A DNA stretch of 64,000 nt from Alicyclobacillus_A sp963788285 (GTDB lineage Bacteria; Bacillota; Bacilli; Alicyclobacillales; Alicyclobacillaceae), in assembly GCA_963788285.1 (NCBI GenBank), contig CAWBGB010000007.1, positions 186,001 to 250,000 on the forward strand. The letters run 5' to 3'. Below are positions 52,503-61,307 of this stretch, in pieces. A program made the position numbers and the translations under genes. Under the pieces are notes generated by a model. It had not been told where the DNA came from. It saw only the letters and a program-made list of their open reading frames with translations, and did no database searches. How positions within the stretch are numbered: the first letter of the stretch is position 1; the number at the start of each line of letters is the position of its first letter.

Positions 52503-53198
52503 CTACAGTGGTTGTTTCTTCGGCGTTCCCGACTTCCGAGGGTATGCTTTTGGTGTAGGCTTGTCCTGGGCGATGACAACAATGGTTCGCTCGCCGAATT
52601 CCCCAGGCAATGCTCGAAGATACGTCGTGGAAATTCGTCCACCAAGCACGTGCGCAGCGCGCTCTCCGTCCACCATCTCATCGTCCACGTGTGGACCCTT
52701 ATAGGAAAATACATATCCACCTGTTTTCGCAAAAGGTAAAGTGAACTCCGCAAGTACATTCAATCGCGCCACCGCACGGGAAACCACAGCGTCGAACCTG
52801 TTTCTGAACTCCGGTGCCCGGGCTAAATCCTCAGCTCGACCGTGCAGCGCACGGACATTCTTTAACCCCAGTTCTGCACAGACGTGCTGGACAAACTGAA
52901 TGCGCTTATGAAGCGAATCGAACAACACAAAGGACAGTTCTGGATGACAAATGGCGAGCGGTACACCAGGAAATCCGGCGCCTGTGCCAACATCCGCGAC
53001 AGATCCTCGTGCAACCACCACCTGCTCCCATTCCGGTGTGTCTACAATCAGAACACTGTCGACAAAATGTTTATAGTACACTTCCTGTTCATCCGTAATG
53101 GCAGTGAGGTTCATCCGTTCGTTCCACTCAACAAGCAACTCATAATATCTCCGGAACGAAGCCTCGTTTGCCTTCACTAACGTCAACGCATCAGCCAT
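52503..53198 (-). CDS. rsmG: 16S rRNA (guanine527-N7)-methyltransferase RsmG
   Basis: 231 residues. SAM motif VADVGTGAGFPGVPLAI and the N-terminal MNLTAITDEQEVYYKHFVDS are signatures. It methylates G527 of 16S rRNA. Its 5' end overlaps mnmG by 8 bases, implying coupled translation. Confidence 0.97.
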   Translation of the reverse strand: MADALTLVKANEASFRRYYELLVEWNERMNLTAITDEQEVYYKHFVDSVLIVDTPEWEQVVVARGSVADVGTGAGFPGVPLAICHPELSFVLFDSLHKRIQFVQHVCAELGLKNVRALHGRAEDLARAPEFRNRFDAVVSRAVARLNVLAEFTLPFAKTGGYVFSYKGPHVDDEMVDGERAAHVLGGRISTTYLRALPGEFGERTIVVIAQDKPTPKAYPRKSGTPKKQPL

Positions 53199-55080
53199 TT
53201 GCCGCCCTGCCCTTTCTCTGCTCCAGGTACACCAAGAGGATGGAAATGTCCGCAGGTGTCACTCCGGGGACGCGTGACGCCTGTCCTACCGTCTGTGGGC
53301 GAACTGCCGAGAGTTTTTGGCGTGCCTCCGTGGCCAATCCTCGAATGGAATGAAAGTCGATGTCCGCTGGAATCATCCGTTGGTCCAGCTTAGACAACCT
53401 TTCAATCTCCTGCTGTTGTTTCTGGATATATCCGGAGTACTTCGTCTGGATTTCAACCTGTTCTATGACGGCGGGGTCAAGCGACGTCTGACCGCCGTTT
53501 TCCTGCATCTCCTGCAGGTGTTTGTATTCTACCTCGGGACGACGCAACAGCTGCTCTAAAGTAACGGCGTCATCCACCGGACGCGATCCAGCCGCCTCCA
53601 GAACGGGGTTCGCTTGTGCCGGCTTGACACGAGTACGCTTCAACCGAGCGATTTCCTTCGCAATACCATCGCGCTTTCTCATCATGGCGTCGTAGCGCTT
53701 CTCTGGCAACAGACCGACCTTCCGACCGAACTCCATGAGACGCAAATCCGCATTGTCGTGACGCAACAATAAGCGATATTCAGCGCGTGACGTCAACAAG
53801 CGATATGGCTCATTTGTCCCCTTCGTCACAAGGTCATCAATCATGACGGCGATATACGCATCGGATCTGGACAAAATCAGCGGTTCACGTCCAAGCGCCT
53901 TGCAGGCCGCATTAATCCCGGCCATAATTCCCTGACCTGCGGCTTCTTCGTAACCTGACGTACCGTTGATCTGCCCCGCCGTAAACAGCCCTTCGATGGA
54001 TTTGGACTCCAGCGTGGGCCACAACTGCGTAGGTACAATCGCATCGTATTCAATAGCATATCCAGGCCGAATCATTTCAACGTTTTCCAATCCGGGAATC
54101 GTGTGCAAGACTGCTAGCTGAACATCCTCCGGAAGACTCGTGGACAATCCCTGAACATACCACTCAGCGGTTCGCTTGCCCTCCGGCTCCAAGAACACCT
54201 GGTGATTTGGACGTTCCCGAAAACGCACGACTTTATCCTCGATGGATGGACAGTACCGGGGTCCGGTGCCTTTGATTTCTCCAGAATACATCGGCGCTCT
54301 GTGTAAGTTCTCAAGAATCAGTTCGTGCGAATTCTCATTTGTGTAGGTCAGCCAACACGGAACCTGTTCACGAGGGGGCACGTCCGGATCGAACGAAAAA
54401 TGTTGCGGCTCGGGATCCCCTGGTTGAACAATCAAATGCTCAAAGTTAATCGTGTTGCGGTTCACCCGCGGCGGCGTGCCAGTCTTGAAGCGTACCAACT
54501 CAAAGCCCAGGTCTAGCAAACTATCCGTTAGTTTGATGGCTGGCATCTGCCCATTCGGACCACTTTCGTATGACACGTCGCCGATGAAAACTCTCCCGCG
54601 CAGATAGGTTCCTGTAGTGAGGACAACAGTACTCGCATGATACTCCGCACCGGATTTCGTCACTACACCCTTTACCCGTCCACCTTCGGTGAGAATTTCC
54701 TCCACCATACCTTGCTTTAACGAGAGGTTCGGCTGGTTCTCCAACGTGTATTTCATCGTAAGGCCGTACAGCGCTTTGTCCGCCTGCGCACGCAACGCTT
54801 GTACTGCGGGCCCTTTGCCCGTATTCAACATCCGCATTTGAATATATGTGTGGTCGATGTTGCGCGCCATTTCGCCACCAAGAGCGTCAATTTCGCGGAC
54901 TACAATCCCTTTGGCCGGGCCACCAATGGAAGGATTGCACGGCATGTACGCGATGGTGTCGAGGTTAATGGTCAGCAATAGCGTCTTGCAACCCATGCGC
55001 GCGGCAGCCAGGGCAGCCTCGCATCCGGCATGTCCGGCTCCAATCACAATCACTTGGTACTCGCCGCTAAAAAACCTCAT
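53191..55080 (-). CDS. mnmG: tRNA uridine-5-carboxymethylaminomethyl synthase subunit MnmG
   Basis: 629 residues. FAD motif VIVIGAGHAGCEAALAA, the signature GGPAKGIVVREIDALGG, and the end PGVTPADISILLVYLEQ. With MnmE it builds cmnm5U34 in tRNAs. The ATG at 55080 follows GAGGCG; the frame is open to 55176. It lies 32 bases past mnmE. Confidence 0.97.
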   Translation of the reverse strand: MRFFSGEYQVIVIGAGHAGCEAALAAARMGCKTLLLTINLDTIAYMPCNPSIGGPAKGIVVREIDALGGEMARNIDHTYIQMRMLNTGKGPAVQALRAQADKALYGLTMKYTLENQPNLSLKQGMVEEILTEGGRVKGVVTKSGAEYHASTVVLTTGTYLRGRVFIGDVSYESGPNGQMPAIKLTDSLLDLGFELVRFKTGTPPRVNRNTINFEHLIVQPGDPEPQHFSFDPDVPPREQVPCWLTYTNENSHELILENLHRAPMYSGEIKGTGPRYCPSIEDKVVRFRERPNHQVFLEPEGKRTAEWYVQGLSTSLPEDVQLAVLHTIPGLENVEMIRPGYAIEYDAIVPTQLWPTLESKSIEGLFTAGQINGTSGYEEAAGQGIMAGINAACKALGREPLILSRSDAYIAVMIDDLVTKGTNEPYRLLTSRAEYRLLLRHDNADLRLMEFGRKVGLLPEKRYDAMMRKRDGIAKEIARLKRTRVKPAQANPVLEAAGSRPVDDAVTLEQLLRRPEVEYKHLQEMQENGGQTSLDPAVIEQVEIQTKYSGYIQKQQQEIERLSKLDQRMIPADIDFHSIRGLATEARQKLSAVRPQTVGQASRVPGVTPADISILLVYLEQRKGRAANG

Positions 55081-55111
55081 ACATTTTCGCCTCACTTGAT
55101 TCGATTGAGCA

Positions 55112-56500
55112 TTATTTTCCCAGACAAAACCTCGAAAAGATTTCATCCAGAAGATCTTCCCCGACTTCCTCGCCAATCACGCGCCCAAGTGCCGCATATG
55201 CCGCCTGCAACTGCACAGCGATAATGTCTAGTGTCGCCCCGGCCTGCGCAGCATCCACAGCAGCAAGAAGGTCCTCTCGTGCCGCTCGAAGCAGCTCAGA
55301 TTGTCTTGCGTTGGTCATGTAACTGATGTCGCCTCTGTCGGCAACTCCCCCCATGACCAGCTTCTCCATCGCTTCCTCCAGGGCTCCCATACCATCTGCC
55401 TCTTTCGCAGAAATCTCTACTACCGGTGATTTCCCTGAACGCGACCGAATATCCGAGATATCCAACACTGCCGGCAAGTCAATCTTGTTCAACACCACAA
55501 TCCGCGGCACATGCGCAGTTTCCTCCATCAATTGTACATCTTCCGGAGTCAACGGCTCATTCCGATTCAGTACCAACAGAACCAACTCCGCGGACTGAAC
55601 CATTTGCCGCGATTTCTCGACGCCGATTCTTTCGACCACATCCGCTGTGTCACGAATTCCTGCCGTATCTGCAAGGCGGAACGGAATCCCTCGTACGTTC
55701 ACATACTCTTCCAGCACATCTCGCGTTGTACCGGGAATGTCAGTGACTATCGCCCTGTCCCTGCGCAACAACGCGTTCATAATGGACGACTTACCCACGT
55801 TTGGGCGCCCCACAATTGTGGTCACAACCCCTTCACGGAGGATCTGGCCGACGTGTGCATTTTCAATCATGCCCTCAATCTCAGTCAACAGGTGACATCC
55901 GGTGTCGACCACCTGGGCACAAGCGACGCTCTCCACATCATGCTCCGGATAATCAATGGTCACTTCCACATGTGCCTGCAACTCAATTAACGTTTTGCGT
56001 AGCGCACGAATCCGTTCGCTCAGCCGCCCGTTGACCTGGCTCAGCGCGGACCGACTCGCCAAATCAGTTTTCGCGCGAATCAGGTCCATCACTGCTTCAG
56101 CCTGAGATAGGTCAATCCGTCCGTTCAAAAAAGCCCGCTTCGTGAACTCCCCTGGTTCAGCGAGTCTTGCCCCTGCCTTCAACACAGCTTCCAGCACCAT
56201 CTGAACGACGCGGATACCTCCGTGCACCTGAAATTCAGCGACATCTTCCGCTGTATAGCTTCGCGGGCCTGGCATCCACAATAGGATGCATTCGTCAATC
56301 TGCACTCCGGTGAACGGATCCACCACCTGGCCGTAATAGACGCTCCGTCGATTGTTCCACTTTGGAACAGAACCGTTTCTCAGCCGAAACGCCTTCGACA
56401 CCACATCCTTTACACCATCTCCACTCACTCGTACAACACCAATGCTCGCTTCACCGAGCGAAGTCGCAATGGCGGCAATCGTATCCTCCTGCGCGATCAA
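55112..56500 (-). CDS. mnmE: tRNA modification GTPase MnmE
   Basis: 462 residues. N-terminal folate-binding domain, G1 GRPNVGKSS (about 231-239), G3 DTAGIRDT, G4 NKID, and the C-terminal FCLGK with the conserved Cys. The start is a TTG with AAAGGGGGG upstream, unusual but clear. A MITE lies 21 bases upstream of the start. Confidence 0.97.
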   Translation of the reverse strand: MIAQEDTIAAIATSLGEASIGVVRVSGDGVKDVVSKAFRLRNGSVPKWNNRRSVYYGQVVDPFTGVQIDECILLWMPGPRSYTAEDVAEFQVHGGIRVVQMVLEAVLKAGARLAEPGEFTKRAFLNGRIDLSQAEAVMDLIRAKTDLASRSALSQVNGRLSERIRALRKTLIELQAHVEVTIDYPEHDVESVACAQVVDTGCHLLTEIEGMIENAHVGQILREGVVTTIVGRPNVGKSSIMNALLRRDRAIVTDIPGTTRDVLEEYVNVRGIPFRLADTAGIRDTADVVERIGVEKSRQMVQSAELVLLVLNRNEPLTPEDVQLMEETAHVPRIVVLNKIDLPAVLDISDIRSRSGKSPVVEISAKEADGMGALEEAMEKLVMGGVADRGDISYMTNARQSELLRAAREDLLAAVDAAQAGATLDIIAVQLQAAYAALGRVIGEEVGEDLLDEIFSRFCLGK

Positions 56501-56521
56501 CTGTGTCCCCCCTTTTTACAT

Positions 56522-56640
56522 GAGCCTTTTGCAGAATTATCTCCAACACTCCATGATGCGCTATATATAGCGTATAACATTAATCAACAACGCTATATAT
56601 GGGATGAATAACGTTGTAAATCGAATTCTGCAAAAGGCTC
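56522..56640. mobile_element. MITE with 17-bp terminal inverted repeats and ACAT target duplication
   Basis: GAGCCTTTTGCAGAATT (56522-56538) and AATTCTGCAAAAGGCTC (56624-56640) are perfect inverted repeats, flanked by ACAT at 56518-56521 and 56641-56644. The interior has the palindrome CGCTATATATAGCG (about 56559) and a second ACGCTATATATG. No coding capacity in 119 bp. It needs a transposase from elsewhere. Confidence 0.75.
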
Positions 56641-56644
56641 ACAT

Positions 56645-56711
56645 ATGTCGCGATTTACAAAATTCCACTAGAATGGTTCAGCACGACGAGATGTCACTTG
56701 CGTTTTGAACA
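56645..56711. repeat. Degenerate dispersed-repeat copy B
   Basis: TGTCGCGATTTACAAAATTC, CACTAGAATGG, TTCAGCACGACGAGATGTCA and CTTGCGTTTTG follow each other directly. The first half matches copy A near 38.07 kb, the second half copy C near 51.44 kb. It abuts the MITE. Confidence 0.5.
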
Positions 56712-56731
56712 TCACTCACGTACAGAAACAA

Positions 56732-56755
56732 CACCCTTCTCCTTGGAGAAGGGTG
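56732..56755 (-). terminator. Terminator of the yidC-jag transcript
   Basis: CACCCTTCTCC (56732-56742) pairs with GGAGAAGGGTG (56745-56755); minus-strand downstream is TTGTTTCTG. It is 26 bases past the jag stop. Confidence 0.7.
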
Positions 56756-56781
56756 GGTAACTTGCCCTTACTATGCACACT

Positions 56782-57453
56782 TTATTTTGCAGAAACACCC
56801 TTTGATGGTCCAGATTGTACTAGAGGCACAACAACAACTTTCCGGTTTGGCTCGGACCCCTCGCTGGACGTCGTGACATCGCTTCGCTCCTGCAGATACG
56901 TGTGGACAAACTTTCTATCCGATGCCGACATTGGATCCATTGCCACCGGACGTCTCATCCTTACGGCGCGCAACGCGGCCTTATCCGCCATCCGCTGCAA
57001 TCCTTCCATTCGTCGCCTGCGATAATCGCCAGCATCCACCACGATCTTCAAGTAACCTTCCTGTCCCTGGTTTACCACTACGTTCGAAAGGTATTGAAGC
57101 GCTTCCAATGTACTACCATGTCGCCCAATGATCACAGGTAAGTCGCTTTCCTCGCAGACAATCTCCACGTGCAACAGGGATTTCCCTTCTTCCTCGCCCT
57201 TGCGCGTTCGAATCCGAGCTTCGATCCCCATCCTCCGCAAAGTCCCTTGCAAGAACTCACGCGCCGTTTCCTCCGGCGAGAGACGAATGGACACTTCGAC
57301 TTCCGCATCCTTGGCACCAATAATGCCAAACAGACCTTTGACTGGCTCGCGCAGGACACGGATGCTTGCTTGGGAACGGGTCGCCCCTAGTTTGACGAGT
57401 GCTGATGTCACTGCGTCATCAACGGTACGTCCTGTGGCAATTACTTTTTTCAT
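56782..57453 (-). CDS. jag: RNA-binding protein Jag/KhpB (SpoIIIJ-associated)
   Basis: 223 residues. An N-terminal Jag-N domain (TGRTVDDAVTSALVKLGATR), a KH domain (LPVIIGRHGSTLEALQYLSN) and an R3H domain (KAALRAVRMRRPVAMDPMSA, then DRKFVHTYLQ). KhpB binds RNA with KhpA. AAGAGGGG precedes the ATG. Confidence 0.96.
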   Translation of the reverse strand: MKKVIATGRTVDDAVTSALVKLGATRSQASIRVLREPVKGLFGIIGAKDAEVEVSIRLSPEETAREFLQGTLRRMGIEARIRTRKGEEEGKSLLHVEIVCEESDLPVIIGRHGSTLEALQYLSNVVVNQGQEGYLKIVVDAGDYRRRRMEGLQRMADKAALRAVRMRRPVAMDPMSASDRKFVHTYLQERSDVTTSSEGSEPNRKVVVVPLVQSGPSKGVSAK

Positions 57454-57487
57454 CGCAATCCCCTCTTACGCGACCGACTGGACCGAA

Positions 57488-58243
57488 TTAACTCCTCTCA
57501 GTGCGCTCCTTTTGCATAGGCCGCACGCGGATGAAATAAGTCTGCACTGCGGTAAAAATGTTGGTGTACACCCAGTACAACGCAAGACCTGCCGGGAACC
57601 GGCTGCCAATCAAGAAGATAAATACCGGCATGATGAACAACATCATCTTCTGCTGTGGATCCGCTCCCGCCATCGTCACTCGGGCCGACAAATAAGTGGT
57701 AATCGCAGCGATTAAAGGCAAGATGTAATAATGATCTGGCTGACCCAGCTTGAAGATCCCTAAGAACGTGCTATGGAACAGACCGACATTGCCCTCTATT
57801 GCCCCAAACAGTGCGTACAAGATGGGCAGCTGAATAAGCATTGGGAAGCAACCCGCCATCGGGTTGACGCCGGCCTCTTGATACAACTTCATGATTTCTT
57901 CTTGAATCTTTCGGTTGTCACCTTGGTATTTAGAACGAATCTTCTGCAATTCAGGCTGCAACTGCTGCATCATTTTAGACAGGCGAATTTGTTTCACCAT
58001 CAGCGGCAACAACAAGATACGGACAATGACGGTAACCACCAGCAACGCCAGACCGTAGTTGCCCCATAAATGCTTTGCAAAAAAGTCAATCGCATGCGAC
58101 ACAAACTGTAAGGCATCTCCCCAAGCGCCAGACGGCCAATCTCCGGGCTTCTTTGGATACATCGAGCACCCGGACAGGGTCAACATGAGGAAGCCACTGA
58201 TCCCCCACAACCATTTTGAATTCGATTTTTGTCGCAAGTCCAA
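57488..58243 (-). CDS. yidC: Membrane protein insertase YidC/SpoIIIJ
   Basis: 251 residues. A lipoprotein signal (FLMLTLSGCSMY) followed by five helices, with the conserved Arg in the hydrophilic groove (LLPLMVKQIRLSKMMQQLQP) and NPMAGCFPMLIQLPILYALF. It inserts membrane proteins. GGAGG is about 8 bases from the TTG at 58243; the ORF is open to 58288. It overlaps the tail of yidD by sequence order, not in frame. Confidence 0.96.
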   Translation of the reverse strand: MDLRQKSNSKWLWGISGFLMLTLSGCSMYPKKPGDWPSGAWGDALQFVSHAIDFFAKHLWGNYGLALLVVTVIVRILLLPLMVKQIRLSKMMQQLQPELQKIRSKYQGDNRKIQEEIMKLYQEAGVNPMAGCFPMLIQLPILYALFGAIEGNVGLFHSTFLGIFKLGQPDHYYILPLIAAITTYLSARVTMAGADPQQKMMLFIMPVFIFLIGSRFPAGLALYWVYTNIFTAVQTYFIRVRPMQKERTERS

Positions 58244-58256
58244 TCGACGATTCCTC

Positions 58257-58466
58257 CTACTTATCTGTGGGTACAGGATCGTATCCACCTTCGTGCCACG
58301 GTCCGCACTTGATGAGACGCTTCAATGACATCCAGCCGCCACGAAACGCTCCGTACCGGCGTACAGACTCGAACGCATATTGCGAACAGCTAGGCACAAA
58401 CCGGCATCGCGGTGGAAAAAGGGGAGATATGACGACCTGATAGAGACGGATCAAACTCATCAACAC
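58257..58466 (-). CDS. yidD: Membrane protein insertion efficiency factor YidD
   Basis: 69 residues. Contains CRFVPSCSQYAFESVRRYG and LIKCGPWHEGGYDPVP, signature of the family. It is usually required for efficient insertion via YidC and lies between rnpA and yidC. The start (GTG 58466) lacks a close ribosome binding site; the ATG at 58460 is an alternative. Confidence 0.95.
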   Translation of the reverse strand: MLMSLIRLYQVVISPLFPPRCRFVPSCSQYAFESVRRYGAFRGGWMSLKRLIKCGPWHEGGYDPVPTDK

Positions 58467-58498
58467 GTAACGAATCTTTCACCAACTCCTAGGGACCA

Positions 58499-58840
58499 TC
58501 ATACCATGATCTTCGCTTTGCGGAGTAGTCGAGATAACTCTGTACGCATTTCTTCATACGTCGTATCCGCAGCCGACTTCCGACAAACCACCACGAAATC
58601 CGTATGCGTCTCTACCAGTTTCGGAGTCCACTCATGAAAGCACGCGCGTAAACGGCGTTTCAACCGATTCCGAACCACAGCATTTCCAACCTTTTTGCTC
58701 ACGGAAAAACCCACGCGAAAGTACGGTGTGTATTTGTTTTCTAACCAATACAGTACAAACTGTCCACCCGCAACAGATTTGCCACGAGTGAATACCCGCC
58801 GAAAGTCTTTATTTTCTTTCAACCGATACATAGATTGCAA
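58499..58840 (-). CDS. rnpA: Ribonuclease P protein component
   Basis: 113 residues. FRVGFSVSKKVGNAVVRNRL and KRRLRACF are the RNR signature. It helps the RNA subunit process tRNA 5' ends. GAGGG is 8 bases from a TTG at 58840; the ATG at 58831 is an alternative. Follows rpmH. Confidence 0.96.
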   Translation of the reverse strand: MQSMYRLKENKDFRRVFTRGKSVAGGQFVLYWLENKYTPYFRVGFSVSKKVGNAVVRNRLKRRLRACFHEWTPKLVETHTDFVVVCRKSAADTTYEEMRTELSRLLRKAKIMV

Positions 58841-58977
58841 CGCGGACGCCCTCTCATAGGCAAATCGTACCTATAACATATCATGGATAACCAGTAAAAC
58901 AAAACAAACCCGCTTCCCGCCAGATGCGAAGAACCGGGTTTGTCCTTTCTTATGTGGAAGATCCATGTCAGGCATTG

Positions 58978-59112
58978 TTACGCCGACAAGACCTTACGTC
59001 CCTTCCTGCGGCGAGCGGCTAATACCTTCCGTCCATTCTTGGTGCTCATACGCTTGCGAAAACCGTGCACTTTCTTCCGTTTTCGCGTATTGGGCTGATA
59101 CGTCGGTTGCAT
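58978..59112 (-). CDS. rpmH: 50S ribosomal protein bL34
   Basis: 44 residues: MQPTYQPNTRKRKKVHGFRK, then RMSTKNGRKVLAARRRKGRK VLSA. A full-length bL34, the gene that conventionally flanks the origin. It is too short for the long-ORF list but the match is complete. Confidence 0.97.
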   Translation of the reverse strand: MQPTYQPNTRKRKKVHGFRKRMSTKNGRKVLAARRRKGRKVLSA

Positions 59113-59652
59113 GTGCGGCCACCCTCCCTTCAATCAACAGACACTGCCTGCCATTATACTGAAGAGCCCCGACAATTGTCAACGGAGCCCCGTGTTCAGT
59201 CCCACGACCAAATATCCACAACCAGTTCAAGACAAAGTTTCGACAAACCGCGACATTATCCACATTTGATTCGAGAGTTATTCACATCTGAACAACTCCT
59301 GAAAAGGTGTCGTTGCACAACGTGAAAATTGTGGATAAATCGATCTCGTAATTGCACTTTCCCCGCTATATCTGCTATGATTGGCGTTGCTACACGACAC
59401 CAGCTTGTGCATAAGTGGAATTCATCCACAACGATATCCACACACTGTGGATAACTTTATACACATTCCTGTGTTTCTGTGCACAACTTCCCATACAGTT
59501 ATCCACATTATTCACACAACAAGCAGCGACAAATTTCGTCAAGTCTTGTCGGAACAGCGTAATTCTTAACGGCACTTATCCACAAGTTATCGACAAGACC
59601 TTGCACATGCTGTGCAACCTTTCTGCAGCTCAGGAGGTCCGCTTTTACTGCC
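59113..59652. other. oriC left part (upstream of dnaA) with DnaA boxes
   Basis: DnaA boxes (TTATCCACA or one mismatch) at 59212-59220, 59256-59264, 59278-59286, 59330-59338 (reverse), 59434-59442, 59446-59454 (reverse), 59499-59507, 59508-59516, 59576-59584 and 59587-59595. These form the incA/B-like half of the bipartite Bacilli origin. The dnaA promoter must lie within it; no clean -35/-10 pair was recognised. Confidence 0.92.
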
Positions 59653-61023
59653 ATGACGACTGCATTTGACTCTCGCTTTTTCAACGAAATCTGGGAACAA
59701 GTTTTGTTGATGATGAAGGAGCGCATGAGCGGCCCCACCTTCGAGACGTGGTTTACCGGTACCCGCATCGCCTATTACGACGAGAAGACGAATCGGCTGG
59801 TGGTGCACGCACCGAACTCCTTTACGCGCAATTGGCTGCAAAAACATTACACGCGAGTCATTGAAAACGCCTTGACCGCACTGACAGAACACGAATTCAG
59901 TGTACATTTTGCTGTATCTACGGAATCTACAGAAAATTCAAACCAAAAAACCAACGAGCCTCCCTTACCGGAGGCAGGAAATGCAGCCGGCCCCACGCAT
60001 CCACTCAATCCTAGGTACACGTTTGAGACGTTCGTCATCGGAGCGAGCAATCGATTTGCGCACGCTGCGAGCCTGGCGGTGGCCGAAACACCGGCCAAAG
60101 CCTATAACCCACTGTTTATATACGGTGGCGTAGGTTTAGGAAAGACCCACCTAATGCACGCCATCGGCCACTACGTGTTGCGCCATACTCCACACGCGAA
60201 AGTTCTGTACTTATCTTCGGAGCGGTTTATCAACGAGTTTATCAATGCCATCCGTGACAACTACACCGAAGAGTTTCGCAACCGCTATCGATCCATCGAC
60301 GTCTTGCTGATTGACGATATTCAATTCCTCGCTAAAAAAGAGCAGACGCAAGAAGAGTTTTTTCATACATTTAACGCGTTGCACGAGGCTGGTAAACAAA
60401 TTGTCATCTCCAGTGACAGACCGCCAAAGGAAATTCCAACCTTGGAGGATCGACTACGAAGCCGCTTCGAGTGGGGTCTGATTACGGATATTCAACCACC
60501 TGACTTGGAGACGCGAATTGCAATTCTTCAGCGGAAGGCAAAATCCGATGGATTAAAAGTCCCTGAGGAAGTCGCCTACTTTATTGCAACACAGATCAAC
60601 TCCAATATACGCGAGTTGGAAGGTGCATTGATCCGCGTCATGGCGTACTCCTCATTGGTCAATCAGGATATCTCCATTGACCTCGCCGAGCAGGCCTTGC
60701 GAGATATTATTTCGGCTGAAAGACCAAAAGTGATTACCGTCAGTCAAATTCAAAAGGTTGTGGGTGACCATTTTGGTCTCAAAGTGGACGAACTCAAAGC
60801 AAAAAAGCGTACCAAAAACATTGCGTTTGCTCGCCAAATCGCCATGTACCTGACACGGGAAATGACAGACTTATCTCTACCGAAGATTGGGGATGCGTTT
60901 GGTGGACGAGATCACACAACCGTAATTCATGCTTGCGAAAAGGTTGCTGAAGAAATGGCCAAAGACCCTTCGCTCAAGTCGACCGTGGAACGTCTGGCCG
61001 AAGCGATTCGGACTTTGTTTTAA
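59653..61023 (+). CDS. dnaA: Chromosomal replication initiator DnaA
   Basis: 456 residues. Domain I (about 1-85), a short linker, AAA+ domain with Walker A GGVGLGKTHL (about 158-167) and Walker B DVLLIDDIQFL, and the domain IV HTH with GGRDHTTVIHACEKV. It binds the boxes on either side of its gene to open the origin. AGGAGGT lies unusually far (about 15 bases) from the ATG, which may lower expression. Confidence 0.98.
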   Translation: MTTAFDSRFFNEIWEQVLLMMKERMSGPTFETWFTGTRIAYYDEKTNRLVVHAPNSFTRNWLQKHYTRVIENALTALTEHEFSVHFAVSTESTENSNQKTNEPPLPEAGNAAGPTHPLNPRYTFETFVIGASNRFAHAASLAVAETPAKAYNPLFIYGGVGLGKTHLMHAIGHYVLRHTPHAKVLYLSSERFINEFINAIRDNYTEEFRNRYRSIDVLLIDDIQFLAKKEQTQEEFFHTFNALHEAGKQIVISSDRPPKEIPTLEDRLRSRFEWGLITDIQPPDLETRIAILQRKAKSDGLKVPEEVAYFIATQINSNIRELEGALIRVMAYSSLVNQDISIDLAEQALRDIISAERPKVITVSQIQKVVGDHFGLKVDELKAKKRTKNIAFARQIAMYLTREMTDLSLPKIGDAFGGRDHTTVIHACEKVAEEMAKDPSLKSTVERLAEAIRTLF

Positions 61024-61307
61024 TCCCAATTTAACCATGGAAGCATCTGCGGGCCACGCTCTGTGCATAACGGTACAAGATCATCCGTATTTGTGCACAA
61101 CTTATCCACACTGTGGATATCTCTTAAATCCTTGATCTTTCCGACTTGTCCACAGTACGCACATGGCCTATTACTATTACTACTGTGTTTATGTAACACA
61201 AAAACATATATGCTAATAAAGAAATTCATTCTTCGCCTGACAGTGAATTTACATGCATTCATTCCTGGATGTTAAACATGCTTATGCGGGAAGGGGTTCC
61301 TCCATTC
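61024..61307. other. oriC right part with DnaA boxes and DnaA-trio-like unwinding element
   Basis: DnaA boxes at 61102-61110 (TTATCCACA), 61112-61120 (reverse) and 61146-61154 (TTGTCCACA) are followed by a GC-rich stretch and then TATTACTATTACTACTG (61169-61185), which matches the trinucleotide DnaA-trio of B. subtilis, and an AT-rich tract to 61240. This is where strand opening is expected. Confidence 0.85.
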
